64,000 nt of DNA from Lepturacanthus savala (lineage: Eukaryota > Chordata > Actinopteri > Scombriformes > Trichiuridae). Below are positions 42,930-55,214 of the stretch, in pieces (the first letter of the stretch is position 1; each line of letters opens with the position of its first letter). The DNA is taken from NCBI GenBank assembly GCA_030544235.1, contig CM060478.1, positions 1,659,727 through 1,723,726 on the forward strand, in the 5' to 3' direction. A program made the translations under genes and the position numbers. The notes under the pieces were generated by a model. That model worked only from the letters and a program-made list of their open reading frames with translations, had not been told where the DNA came from and made no database searches.

Positions 42930-43255
42930 TAAATGTTTTTATTACTTAAAATGGTTATATAGATATAGATTCATGCTATTTAAGTCTCAAGTCAGACATA
43001 TTAGATTCTATATACTGGGAATTTCCATTCTATTTTATATTTGGTGTAAATAAAAGACAACCTTCCATTGTGCTCACATGTAAAATCCTCATCAGCAATA
43101 GGGATATCCTGGTCATGTGACCTCATAAATTGTATGTCCTTCAAAATAAAAGCCCCAAACTGGTAAAACTTAGACTTTATATCACAGCTTTTTTTTAATG
43201 AAGGTAAAGTAATTGCTGCCATATGGCAACTCTACGCAATAGAGCGTTAATGGAT
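42930..43255 (-). repeat. Dispersed repeat R1, copy F
   Basis: TTTTATTACTTAAAATGG, AGCAATAGGGATATCCTGG, TCATGTGACCTCATAAATTG, CAAAATAAAAGCCCC, TTTATATCACAGC and CTGCCATATGGCAAC, followed by GCAATAGAGCGTTAA. Confidence 0.9.
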
Positions 43256-43950
43256 CGTGAATGGTTTTGAAAACATAACCATACATATTGGTTGTTCTGT
43301 AAATTTGCATGTCAGATAGAAGACTGAGTGTTGGCCTTGGCGACAGCATTCACTCTCCTGTGTCCTTGTAGTTGCTGTTGCCATGTGCGTGTGTTTTTCT
43401 TGCGAGTATAAAGGTTTATTTTAAATCACAGCCGCCCACTGATTGCAGAAACGCATGCACACAGCTTATAGAACAGCTTAATGACATGCATGACAAACTG
43501 CCTGGTTTTAACCCCCTCAGACCACCAGCCAGAGCCAAAGCTGAGAAATGGCCGTTTAGTCACCAAAAGTCCAGGGCGAGAAACACGATGCAGCTGTCGA
43601 CTGGCAGTTAGCGCGTGACTATAAATAAAAATACGCTCTCGGTGGAGTTGCATAATGATTTGATGGGAAGTATCTGCTTGGAAATTGTTCCAACCTGTGT
43701 TTAAGTAAACTGGAACTAGGAGCAGAAGCTTCTCCTGTTTTTTTTTTTTTTTCCTTCTTATATGTCCCGTGAGACAACAGCATACAACAGTGTGCTATTT
43801 CCTCATTATGTTTTCTTACAGGATATAAAGTACAGTATTTAAATAACTAGTTTCTGTTTGAAGGTCGCTGTGTTCCCAGTGGATTTCCTCTAGGCGTTCC
43901 GGTTTTCTTCCACTTCCACAAAAAACACAATAAAATGTGCCTTATTTTGT
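43256..43950. other. Unique DNA, nothing recognised
   Basis: A poly(T) run lies near 43,739. Open frames on opposite strands at 43,372-43,653 overlap and are unsupported. Confidence 0.45.
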
Positions 43951-43954
43951 GTGT

Positions 43955-45851
43955 TACTATGTGTGTGTGTCTGTACTTGCATACCTATCATAGAGTGGAC
44001 CACCAAGCAAAGAGGGGACATTCTTTTACCTTTTGCCAAGAGGGGACATAAAGATGTATGTGTATTTATGTACCTATCTAACAATGGACCTCCTCGTTGT
44101 TAGGCATTCACCAAGTGGACCACCAAGCCAACAGGGGACATTTATTTAGGACCCCTTTTGGAATTCTTTTACCAAGAGGGGACCTAAATATGTGTGAGTA
44201 TATGTGTGTGTGTACTTGTGTATCTATCTAACAGTGGACTTCTGTGTTGTTATGCATTCACCAACAGTGGACACCGAGCCAGGAGGGGACATTTATTTAG
44301 GTCCCCACTTGGAAATTCTTCAAATTAGGTTAAAAAAAGCTCTCATAAATTCTCTGAACTTTTGCCAAGAAGGGACCTAAATATGTGTGAGTATAAAATG
44401 TGTGTGTGTGTGTACTTGAGTACCTATCTAACAGTGGACTTGCATGTCATTACACTTTCACCAACAGTGGACCACCAAGCCAAGAGAGAGGGGACCTAAA
44501 TATGACTATATATGTGTGTGTGTACTTGTGTATCTATCTAACTGTGGACCTCTGTGTTGTTACGCATTCACCAACAGTGGACAACCAAGCCAAAAGGGGA
44601 CATTTATTTAGGTCCCCACTTGGAAATTCTTTACAATTATGTTAAAAAAAGCTCTCATAAATTCTTTTAACTTTTGCCAAGAAGGGACCTAAATGTGTGT
44701 GAGTATAAAATGTGTGTGTGTGTACTTGAGTACCTATCTAACAGTGGACTTTCATGTCATTACACTTTCACCAACAGTGGACCACCAAGCCAAGAGAGAG
44801 GGGACCTAAATATGACTATATGTGTGTGTGTGTGTACTTGTGTATCTATCTAACAGTGGACCTCTGTGTTGTTACACATTCACCAACAGTGGACAACCGA
44901 GCCAAGAGGGGACATTTATTTAGGTCCCCACTTGGAAATTCTTTAAATTATGTTAAAAAAAAAGCTCTCATAAGTTCTTTTAACTTTTGCCAAGAAGGGA
45001 CCTAAATGTGTGTGAATATAAAATGTGTGTGTGTGTGTGTACTTGAGTACCTATCTAACAGTGGATTTTCATGTTGTTACACATTACATTCACCAACAGT
45101 GGACCACCAAGCCAAGAGGGGACATTTATTTAGGTCCCCACTTGGAAATTCTTTAAATTATGTTAAAAAAAAGCTCTCATAAGTTCTTTTAACTTTTCCC
45201 AAGAAGGGACCTAAATGTGTGTGAGTATAAAATGTGTGTGTGTACTTGAGTACCTATCTAACAGTGGACTTTCGTGTCATTACACTTTCACCAACAGTGG
45301 ACCACCAAGCCAAGAGAGAGGGGACCTAAATATGACTATATGTGTGTGTGTGTGTACTTGTGTATCTATCTAACAGTGGACCTCTGTGTTGTTACGCATT
45401 CACCAACAGTGGACAACCAAGCCAAGAGGGGACATTTATTTAGGTCCCCACTTGGAAATTCTTCAAATTAGGTTAAAAAAAACACTCATAAATTCTCTGA
45501 ACTTTTGCCAAGAAGGGACCTAAATATGTGTGAGTATAAAATGTGTGTGTGTGTACTTGAGTACCTATCTAACAGTGGACTTTCATGTCATTACACTTTC
45601 ACCAACAGTGGACCACCAAGCCAAGAGAGAGGGGACCTAAATATGACTATATATGTGTGTGTGTGTACTTGTGTATCTATCTAACAGTGGACTTCTGTGT
45701 TGTTATGCATTCACCAACAGTGGACAACCGAGCCAGGAGGGGACATTTATTTAGGTCCCCACTTGGAAATTCTTCAAATTAGGTTAAAAAAAGCACTCAT
45801 AAATTCTCCGAACTTTTGCCAAGAAGGGACCTAAATATGTGTGAGTATAAA

Positions 45852-45885
<34 letters not shown>

Positions 45886-46191
45886 GAGTACCTATCTAAC
45901 AGTGGACTTTCATGTCATTACACTTTCACCAACAGTGGACCACCAAGCCAAGAGAGAGGGGACCTAAATATGACTATATATGTGTGTGTGTGTGTGTGTG
46001 TGTACTTGTGTATCTATCTAACAGTGGACCTCTGTGTTGTTACGCATTCACCAACAGTGGACAACCAAGCCAGGAGGGGACATTTATTTAGGTCCCCACT
46101 TGGAAATTCTTTACAATTATGTTAAAAAAACGCTCTCATAAATTCTTTTAACTTTTGCCAAGAAGGGACCTAAATGTGTGTGAGTATAAAA

Positions 46192-46222
<31 letters not shown>

Positions 46223-46420
46223 GAGTACCTATCTAACAGTGGACTTTCATGTCGTTACACTTTCACCAACAGTGGACCACCAAGCCAAGCGAGGACAATT
46301 ATTTGGAAATGATTTAAATTATGTTGAAAAGAATTCTTTTTTTTTTCTAGTGAATTATTTTATCTTTTGCCAAGAGGGGACCTAAACGTCTGAGTATATA
46401 ATGTGTGGGTGTGTGCCTGC
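43955..46420 (+). repeat. Higher-order array, period about 310 bp
   Basis: Each unit has two sub-blocks: (GT)n-TACTTGAGTACCTATCTAACA-GTGGACTTTCATG...CAACAGTGGACCACC, and (GT)n-TACTTGTGTATCTATC...GTGGACAACC...GGGGACATTTATTTAGG-TCCCCACTTGG. TACTTGAGTACC anchors lie at 44,412, 44,722, 45,039, 45,242, 45,553, 45,880 and 46,217; the 203-bp step marks a unit missing one sub-block. (GT) length varies between units. Short plus-strand frames of 65-94 codons in each unit are repeat artefacts. Confidence 0.95.
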
Positions 46421-48220
46421 ACTTGTGTGTAAAAACATCATTTTCTTCTCTCTCTGAATAAATGCTTTTATATAAATGTGTCATTTCCCCAAAGGGATGA
46501 ATCACATTCACAGATTCTCTGTGGTTTTTGGATCCCAGGGGTTTGTCCTCCTGCTTCAAAAACTATACCTTAACTGATGAACAAGATTCCATATGTGAGA
46601 AAAACAGGCACCTGCAACATATAATTACTGTGGAAATGTTTCACATTCTCCTTTGATCAGACGGTTTTAACATAAAAAATATTCGCCTAAGGCTGTAGAA
46701 TAGTCCAGGAAACGTCTGGTGAAAGTAATTCATACTTTAACACCTTGTTAACCTGCCTATGCAAATCTTTAATAGCTTTTCATAACTTAAATTATATTTA
46801 TCAGGCTTGATTTTGGGCGACTCATCAGACTGAGTTGTCAGCCGGCTGAGAAAAGTGTGTATTTTAATCTTATTTTAATCAAATGCTCCCAGTGATTTTC
46901 ATAAAGGTTTTTTTCACATCAATGTGCCGCCAATGTAAATCATTGGCGACTGTTGACATTAATGTGAATGTGACAGTTTTCTCACACAAAAATATGGATT
47001 TTTTCTTGTTTCCACAGGTAAAGTTATTAATAATCAGATATTTAACAGCATAGATTGTGAGATCTCAAGGCCAAAATTGATCCGATATTTAATATAATGG
47101 AAAATAGAAGACATTTGATGTCCAGCATGAAAGAAATCTTGAAATAAGCTAAATTATCTGCTTATTATTCTATAATATTGAACCAATTTTACCAAAAACA
47201 AGATAATTTCACCCAGTTTTTTGCAGAGTTTAAACTACAATCCTTTCCCATATTCCCACAAAAGAACACATGCTGTTAATTTTAATTATTTTTTCCACAC
47301 TGTGGCCAATATAAAGACATAAAAAACCATCATGAAGAGCTATAAATTATCAGGATTCTCTGAAGAACAACATTTGTAAAGTTTTTTACTGTGTGCATGC
47401 TGCGACACGATTTTAAAACCAGTTTAGATTTTAAAACTCCTGTAGCCTGAAAACAGCTTTAATCCATCACTCTGCTGGAAGTTTGATTGTCTGAGGATCC
47501 ACAGATGTTCACCAAGCTGTGAAGAAACCTTGGATCAGCCAGTTTTTGCCCCATTAGGTATAAAGGCATCTATACTCTTCAGCTACAAGCTACAATAGTC
47601 ATTTACCACATTAGCAATGTATAGAGTGGATTTCTGGTTAGATTAAAGTTATATTCATTGAAAAAATCAGGAAATTTCAAAGGGAGCCCAAAAGTTTGGG
47701 CAAGAAACATGGAATATTGTCACAAATACTGTAATAAAAAATGAATAAATATACCAATAAGCCTCTGAAATAAGCCGTGTAGGGATAAATGGGACGAATT
47801 AACACAATGAGATGATTCTACCGTCTTTTATTCTCTCAAGCAGAACAGAACATGCCTCGAATGGCTGTTCATTTTCTGTGTTGGAACAAAAAAAGTACAA
47901 ATAATCAGCTTATAACATGTTTTATCAGTAAAGAGACACGAAGGAAAAACTGCAATATTGACTGAAGACGTTCGCCTCAATATTTTTGGATCCAAACTCA
48001 CTCACGTGTGAGAACAAAAAGAGATTTGTGAGTTATTTTGTGTTGTTTCAGATTTGATTTGATAGCATCCAGGAGAAGTGACAGGAAGTGAGGACGAGGC
48101 CACGGATGACACGCTAGAAAAGGTCGCGAGCTGGATTCATCCGCATCATCCCCCTGATATCGTGAGTACCTGCTATCTGCCTTATCCTGCTGAGCCACAG
48201 TAACACTAGAGAGATGTTTG

Positions 48221-48221
<1 letters not shown>
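46421..48221. other. Unique DNA, possible regulatory island
   Basis: 46,690-46,870 is repeat-free with CCTATGCAAATC and ATTATATTTATCAGGC, a conserved-element candidate. The rest is AT-rich without recognised features. A good donor-like GATATC|GTGAGTA lies at 48,161. Confidence 0.35.

Positions 48222-48291
<70 letters not shown>
48222..48291 (+). repeat. (GT)35 microsatellite
   Basis: A perfect GT run of about 70 bp. Confidence 0.95.
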
Positions 48292-48294
<3 letters not shown>

Positions 48295-48433
48295 AGGTGT
48301 GATGATGACTGGTGTGTTGGAGTGGGCCTTGAGGCTCATTGCTCAGTGTGACTCAGCCTTTGAGTCGGTAGCAGCCTCTCAGACATGGAGGAGTGTGTAG
48401 GCCAGCTGTGTGTGCAAATAACTGGAGCTACTG

Positions 48434-48434
<1 letters not shown>

Positions 48435-48478
<44 letters not shown>

Positions 48479-48782
48479 TTTACCTATCTATTTAGCCAAA
48501 GATTATTTTGGGTTGAAACTATGTATATTGCATTTAAAAAGGGTGGTCCCCACGATGCAGGTATTTGACAATGGACCCCACAATGTCAGAAAACGTGTGT
48601 GTGTGTACGTGCATGTGTGTGTGTGTGTGTGTGTGTTTGTATTGGTTTATCTATTTGTCCAAAGATTATTTGGGTTAAAATGATGTCTATCTCATTTAAA
48701 TAGGGTGGTCCCCACGATGCCGGTATTTGACGATGGACCCCACGGTGTCAGATAAATGTGTGTGTGTGTGTGTGTGTACGTG

Positions 48783-48830
<48 letters not shown>

Positions 48831-48960
48831 TTTATCTATTTATCCAAAGATTATTTGGGGTTGAAACTATGTCTATCTGATTAAAAAAAGGGTGGTCCCC
48901 ATGATGCAGGTATTTGACAATGGACCCCACAGTGTCAGAAAACGAGTGTGTGTGTGCACA

Positions 48961-49016
<56 letters not shown>

Positions 49017-49124
49017 TTTATCTATTTATCCAAAGATTATTTGGGGTTGAAACTATGTCTATCTGATTAAAAAAAGGGTGGTCCCCATGATGCAGGTATT
49101 TGACAATGGACCCCACAGTGTCAG

Positions 49125-49175
<51 letters not shown>
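48435..49175 (+). repeat. (GT)n higher-order array, period about 160-190 bp, four units
   Basis: Each unit is (GT)n, TTTATCTATTTATCCAAAGA, TTATTTGGGGTTGAAACTAT, GGTGGTCCCCATGATGCAGG and TATTTGACAATGGACCCCAC-AGTGTCAG. Unit starts (GTTTGTTTAYCTATYTA) lie near 48,474, 48,635, 48,827 and 49,012. Confidence 0.95.
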
Positions 49176-49881
49176 TGAGCCTGTAACACGACCTCCACCT
49201 GCTAATTATCAGATAATTATCATTGTTGTTCACTTAGTCATTTCCTGTCTTGGCTGAAATATAAACTGAAATAACTTAATTCAATCGGTAACATTGAAAA
49301 TAATCAAGTTGATTGAAATTACACGACTCACAATCAGTTATGGATGTTGTTTGGTATTGATGATGCAGTGTGTACCCGTCTCTATGGCGGTTTTACTAAA
49401 AGATCCAGCTGAAGGTCCACAACGGGGGCTGGTCTCAATGTCACCAAATGGAAATGAGAATAATTCATACTAAGACTCTCCTTCACACCAGTGGATGAAT
49501 AAACCAGCAGCACCTACAGCAGCTACTACTGAAGGTGTCACCCTGAGCCTAATCCCGTTTTAAGCCGATAACTGATAACTTTCAGTGGTATCAGACTCGT
49601 TCCCTCCTCCACGTCTACCTCCCTCGCTTCTATCCTCCCACTAGTGGAGCCTTGAATGCATCATCACCAACGCATGACACATTCCAGCTTCTTCTGACCT
49701 GCACTCGGAATTATGAGTAATGGTTTACATAAAAGTTAGAGTCGCCATGAGTTAGTCCAGGGTCAGTTTCTATGTTATGTTATGTTATGTTGTTGATATT
49801 GTTATTGATTGATCGGGAGATGCTTTTAAGTCATATTTAAACATTCAACCACAGTAGTTTATCCAATTATCCGATAACAAC
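49176..49881. other. Unique DNA, nothing recognised
   Basis: GTTATGTTATGTTATGTT near 49,773 is a short 6-bp repeat. Otherwise there is no gene or repeat call. Confidence 0.45.
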
Positions 49882-49975
49882 ACGTGTGATTTATAAAGCT
49901 GTTCATACTGGTCAAATATCAGAGTATGAGCCAGTGTTGGTGAATGAGATGGAACAAATGTAATTTAAATGTAAA
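49882..49975 (+). repeat. Second copy of the CTAC-array flank
   Basis: Matches positions 9-101 in order (GTGTGATTTATAAAGCTGTT, CAAATATCAG, CCAGTGTTG, AATTTAAATGT) and leads straight into the second CTAC array. Confidence 0.8.
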
Positions 49976-49977
49976 TG

Positions 49978-51024
49978 TAAACCTACCTACCTACTACCTA
50001 GCTAGCTACCCACATAGCTACTTAGCCACCTATCTACCAACCTTCCTATCTACCTACCAACGCCCCTACGTTCCTACCTATTTAGCTACTGACATACTTA
50101 ACTACCTAGCTACCTACCTACAAAACTACGTACCTACTACCTAGCTGTCTACCTAGCCACCTATCTAGCAACCTTCCTATCTACCTACCAACCTCCCTAC
50201 ATTTCCTACCTAACTACCTAGCTACCGACATACTTAACTACCTAGCCACCTACCTACCAACTTCCCTACGTTCCTACCTACCTACTTAACTACCTAGCTA
50301 CCTACCTACAAACCTACCTACCTACTACCTAGCTAGCTACCCACATAGCTACTTAGCCACCTATCTACCAACCTTCCTATCTACCGACATACTTAACTAC
50401 CTAACTACCTACCTACAAACCTACCTACCTACTACCTAGCTGCCTACCTAGCTACCTATCTACCAACCTTCCTATCTACCTACCAACCACTCTACCTTCC
50501 TACCTATCTACCTACTTAACTACCAATCTACCTACCTACAAACCTACCTACCTACTACCTAGCTAGCTAACCACATAGCTACCTAGCCACCTATCTACCA
50601 ACCTTCCTATCTACCTACCAACCTCCCTACATTTCCTACCTAACTACCTAGCTACCAACATACCTAACTACCTAGCCACCTACCTACCAACCTCCCTACA
50701 TTCCTACCTACCTACCTACTTAACTACCTAACTACCTACCTACAAACCTACCTACCTACTACCTAGCTAGCTAACCACATAGCTACCTAGCCACCTATCT
50801 ACCAACCTTCCTACCTACCTACCTACCTACCTACCTACCTACCTACGTTCCTACCTACCTACCTACTTAACTACCTAGCTACCTACCTACTCACCTACCT
50901 ACCTACTACCTAGCTAGCTACCCACATAGCTCCTTAGCCACCTATCTACCAACCTCCCTACATTCCTATCTACCTACCTACTTAACTACCTAGCTACCTA
51001 CCTACAAACCTACCTACCTACTAG

Positions 51025-51055
<31 letters not shown>
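49978..51055 (+). repeat. Second complex CTAC array with (ATCT)n tail
   Basis: About 1.08 kb of CTAC words with a higher-order unit of roughly 215-240 bp: CTACTACCTAGCTAGCTA, CCACATAGCTACTTAGCC, ACCTATCTACCAACCTTCC, TAACTACCTAGCTACC. It ends in a regular CTAT run at 51,019-51,055. Internal units differ from those of the first array, so the two arrays expanded independently after the duplication. Confidence 0.95.
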
Positions 51056-51057
<2 letters not shown>

Positions 51058-51569
51058 GGGATGCCAGAATAGCCGTCGAACCCCCAGAGCACCACAATAC
51101 AACGTGACAGGGAGTTATTCTTTTCAAAACAATTAAGGAATAAGAGACTTTCAAGACTAAAACTAATTTGATTCTTCAAGGACCAAAGTGCAACTCTAAA
51201 TGTTGCTCATTGACTCTTACATTGAATGTTAAAGGTTTAAGATTCTCTCCACGCCTCGGTGCTTTCACTTATTTGGCTGATTAGGTATCTCCTCTGTTTG
51301 GGTGCGTGAGACTTGACAACTCTCCGACTCAAGATTTAAATGACGGCACTATCTCCTAATCTTGTAAATTGATGGAAATTCAAAGCTTTTAGGGGCCCTG
51401 AGTTGGTGCTTAGTGTTTATAGATGGTGATTATATCGGGATTATTACATTTTAGGCCTCATTAAAGAGATGAAATGTATGTTGGTTAGTGGTTTTATGGG
51501 TTAGTTGTCTAAATTAAGTCTATATGTACACATCGTACATCGTGCCATTGTATTTATCTGTGTATTTAT
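51056..51569. other. Unique DNA, possible regulatory island
   Basis: 51,230-51,410 is repeat-free with TTTGGCTGATTAGGTATC and TCTCCTAATCTTGTAAATTG. A weak conserved-element candidate. Confidence 0.3.
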
Positions 51570-52080
51570 TGAATTTATTGATAAACACAGCACTTTATGT
51601 TAAATTATTAAGTATAACTTGTGAAAATTAGACTAAATTCCTATAAAACATTATAGCATAAAGCTTTTATCACTCACCAGTAGAAATTAATTCAAGAATC
51701 ATGTTCAGAGCTTCTTCTGCAATTTTTTTTCTTAATTTGGATTTTTTTCCCATTTTTCATAAATTTATTTTCTCTTTATTTAAATATATAATTTGTAAAT
51801 TTGAAGGAATTTTCATAATTAACATTTATTATTTCTTAATTTTCACCTTTTCTCATATTTTGTTGTTAATGATTTATACCAAGATTTTTTTTTACTTCTT
51901 AATTTTGACATTTTTTTAAACATATAATCATTTTTACAAGCATTTTTAAAGCAGGCGGCATCATGAAAACATATTAAATTATCATTTTATCCTGATTTGG
52001 ACAAAAAAACGTTGACTTTTGACTTCTAGAAAATAAAATGTCCATTGTCCTATAGAACATAAAGAGTGTGATCCTTTAAC
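51570..52080 (+). repeat. Duplicated segment R9, copy 1
   Basis: CAGCACTTTATG, ATCATGTTCAGAGCTTCTTC, a T-rich stretch, GGCATCATGAAAAC, TTAAATTATCATTTTAT and AAAATGTCCATTGTCCTATA then GAACATAAAGAGT recur in order at 57,640-58,690. The 72-codon Phe-rich frame at 51,701-51,919 is a translation of the T-rich part. Confidence 0.8.
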
Positions 52081-52372
52081 TCAGGATTAAGGTGATTTTA
52101 CCAGAAGTGGCAGCGTCATAAGAGGATAATTTAGCCCAAAACCTCACTTTGGAAAAAAAATATATATTAAAAAATGATTTAGCCCATTATTTTAATAGGG
52201 TGACAATATATTACACTCAATTATAGTCTTTTATTGGGGAAGTTCAGCTCCAAAGCTGCATTCATCAGTTTCATTTATGCTCCACTACACTACTTATAAA
52301 CACTTTAAAAGTTTTCATTATGCAAGTCTGATAAAAAGGAAGGAAGCCAAAATAATAGGAAATAATTGGCAA

Positions 52373-52378
<6 letters not shown>
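52081..52378. other. AT-rich unique DNA, nothing recognised
   Basis: No gene or repeat family is seen before the (GT) array. Confidence 0.5.
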
Positions 52379-52442
<64 letters not shown>

Positions 52443-52798
52443 ATCTTGTTTTTTTAGAGTTTAAACTATGTCTCATTTAGAAAGGGTGGTCCCCATAGTG
52501 TAGGTGTTTGACAGAAGGACCTCACAGTGTCAGATAAACAACTATGTGTTTATTCTACTACATCCACCTGATAATTAACATATAATTATCATCGTTGTTC
52601 ACTTAGTCATTTACATTAGTGCTTTTCCTATTTGGTCTAAAATTTAATGAAATAAGTAAAAGTTCCCTTTGATATTATTAATAATGAATGAGAAAAAACA
52701 ACATTTTCATTAGTTTAATATTCATTACCCCAAAAATATATGGAATCCACTGAGTCTCTCACAATATCCCTAAGTTATTGTGAGTGGAGTAAGTTAAT

Positions 52799-52895
<97 letters not shown>

Positions 52896-53008
52896 TATCC
52901 ATCTTTTTTTGGAGTTTAAACTATGTCTATCTCATTTAGAAAGGGTTGTCCCTATAGTGTAGGTTCCCATAGTGTAGTGACAGAAGGACCTCACATTGTC
53001 AGATAAAC

Positions 53009-53048
<40 letters not shown>

Positions 53049-53188
53049 ATCCATCTTGTTGTTTAGTTTAAACTAAATGAGTTTAAACTATGTCTACCTC
53101 ATTTAGAAAGAGTGGTCCCCATAGTGTAGGTCCCCGTAGTGTAGGTCCCCATAGTGTAGTGATAGGAAGGACCTCATGGTGTCAGATA

Positions 53189-53225
<37 letters not shown>

Positions 53226-53767
53226 AAACTATGTCTATCTCATTTATAAAGAGTGGTCCCCATAGTGTAGGTCCCCATAGTGTCATGACAGAAGGACCTC
53301 AGGGTGTCAGATAAACAACTGTGTGTGTGTGTGTTTAATCCATCTTGTTTTTTTTTTAGCTTAAACTATGTCTATCTCATTTAGAAAGGGTTGTCCCCAT
53401 AGTGTAGGTCCCCATAGTGTAGGTTACCATAGTGTAGGTTCCCATAGTGTAGTGACAGAAGGACCTCACAGTGTCAGATAAACAACTGTGTGTGTGTGTG
53501 TGTATGTGTTTATCCATCTTTTTTTTGGAGTTTAAACTATGTCTATCTCATTTAGAAAGGGTGGTCCCCATAGTGTAGGTCCCCATAGTGTAGTGACAGA
53601 AGGACCTCACGGTGTCAGATAGAAAACTGTGTGTGTGTCTGTGTGTGTGTGTGTGTGTGTATTTATCCATCTTGGGTTTTTTGGAGTTTAAACTATGTCT
53701 ATCTCATTTAGAAAGGGTTGTCCCCATAGTGTAGGCCCCCATAGTGTAGTGACAGAAGGACCTCATA

Positions 53768-53800
<33 letters not shown>
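52379..53800 (+). repeat. (GT)n higher-order array, seven units
   Basis: Each unit is (GT)n, TTTATCCATCTTGTTTTTT, AGTTTAAACTATGTCTATC, TCATTTAGAAAGGGTGGTCC and CCATAGTGTAGG, then GACAGAAGGACCTCACAGTG and TCAGATAAACAACTG. The sub-motif GGTCCCCATAGTGTA is itself repeated two to four times in some units. The GT tract at 52,801-52,893 is 93 bp long. Confidence 0.95.
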
Positions 53801-53804
<4 letters not shown>

Positions 53805-54180
53805 AGGGCAGATGAAAACAACATCTGGTGAGGTCACTCGGGGCCGTTTGCATCAATCAACCAATAAAATGCTCGACAATTTGTGTTTATTCAACTTAAA
53901 CAGCACGATTGAACCAACTGATGACGGAGATGTTATCTGTAATGAATAGGAATTTAGAGACCTCCATGTGTGTGTCAGAAAACCCTCTTGCTCCTCGTGA
54001 AAACACCTGAAACACACCTGAAAGTGTACAAACAGAAGCAGAAACCCTGCGGCATCATAAGCAGGAAACGCCGATGGATTTTTCCTTTTAGAGAGTAAGG
54101 AGCCGTTCGCCCTTCAGTGTCGCATTTTAAGCATGTAATCAAGTCCGGAGTAATTGAATAGACGACGTGGCGAGCATGGC
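53801..54180. other. Unique DNA, weak regulatory candidate
   Basis: CGTTTGCATCAATCAACC near 53,846 resembles a PBX/HOX-type site. No exon is recognised. Confidence 0.3.
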
Positions 54181-54385
54181 GAGGCAGGAAGAGAGGGATG
54201 AGAGGGGAGAAATGGAAAGAAGATAAGGAGGGAGACTGATGAAAAAGTGGAGAGGTGGAGAGGACAAGCTGCAGCAGTGACGGAGAGGAAACTGCTCGGG
54301 ACGGAGAGATAAAAGGGGAGAAGGTAGAGGAGGTGGAAACAGATGGAGATGAAAAAAAAGGAGAGGAAGAAAAAGAGGAGAGTGA
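54181..54385 (+). repeat. Polypurine tract (GA-rich)
   Basis: About 200 bp is more than 80% purine on the plus strand (for example GGAAGAGAGGGATGAGAGGGG). It produces three long overlapping minus-strand frames rich in Ser/Phe/Leu/Pro, which are artefacts of CT-rich sequence. Confidence 0.8.
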
Positions 54386-54670
54386 TATCCTGCCCCACAT
54401 CTACAGCTCTGCATCTTTAGGATAATGAAGAGGAGCAGGTGGGCGAATAGATTCTGTCACAGTCGACAAGACGCGAGGACACAGGAGGAGTGTGTGTACG
54501 TGATCACACACACACACACACACACACGCTTGTTTATCAGTGTGTGTGTGTGTGTCTTTATCCTCTTTAAATCCACTCACTTATGTGGTTTTAACCGTCT
54601 ATTGCACAAAATATTAAACATGTTAAAATAATGCATTTTAAACATAATATTCCTACTTATAGTTTAGAGA
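54386..54670. other. Short unique stretch with (CA)/(GT) runs
   Basis: (CA)n at 54,505-54,528 is followed by (GT)n at 54,540-54,555, a potential hairpin. Nothing else. Confidence 0.6.
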
Positions 54671-54671
54671 G

Positions 54672-55205
54672 ATGGCCCATTTTACATGATGAGATGGCCC
54701 ATTTTACATGAGGAGATGGCCCATTTTACATGATGCGATGGTCCATTTTACATAATGAGATGGCCCATTTTACATGAGGAGATGGCCCATCTTACATGCT
54801 GAGATGGCCCATTTTACATGAGGAGATGGCCCATTTTACATGATGAGATGAATCATTTTACATAATGAGATGGCCCATCTTACATGCTGAGATGGCCCAT
54901 TTTACATGAGGAGATGGCCCATTTTACATGATGAGATGACCCATTTTACATGCGGAGATGGCCCATTTTACATGAGATGGCCCATTTTACATGAAGAGAT
55001 GGCCCATTTTACATGAAGAGATGGCCCATTTTACATGAAGAGATGGCCCATTTTACCTGAAAAAAATGCAACAGCAGATATTTCAAGATTTATAGGGCCT
55101 AAATAATTATATTTTACACAAAATGATCAGAAACAGTCATTATTAATCATAAATATACATGGAAAAGACAAAAAGTGGCCCCATTTAGCTGATATCACCC
55201 TATAG
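54672..55205 (+). repeat. Repeat R2, copy 2, with expanded 22-bp array
   Basis: 54,672-55,060 holds about 17 copies of GAGATGGCCCATTTTACATG plus two variable bases. The single-copy part follows (GGGCCTAAATAATTATATTTT, AAATGATCAGAAACAGTC, AAAGTGGCCCCATTTAGC) and the element closes with GATATCACCCTATA, the terminus also found at both ends of copy 1. Confidence 0.9.
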
Positions 55206-55214
55206 CTGGATGCA

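Noticed and set aside
44400..46125. Series of 65-94-codon frames with near-identical sequence in the 310-bp array
   Set aside because: They recur because the DNA unit recurs and include (GT)n translated as VCVCV.
48066..48161. Possible exon ending at the strong donor GATATC|GTGAGTA, frame reading SEDEATDDTLEKVASWIH
   Set aside because: The donor is good and one frame is open, but no acceptor with a pyrimidine tract fits it; the nearest good acceptor (TTGTTTCAG, 48,051) leaves all frames closed.
53975..54414. Three overlapping minus-strand frames rich in Ser, Phe, Leu and Pro
   Set aside because: Caused by the GA-rich tract on the plus strand; three simultaneous open frames are typical of low-complexity sequence.
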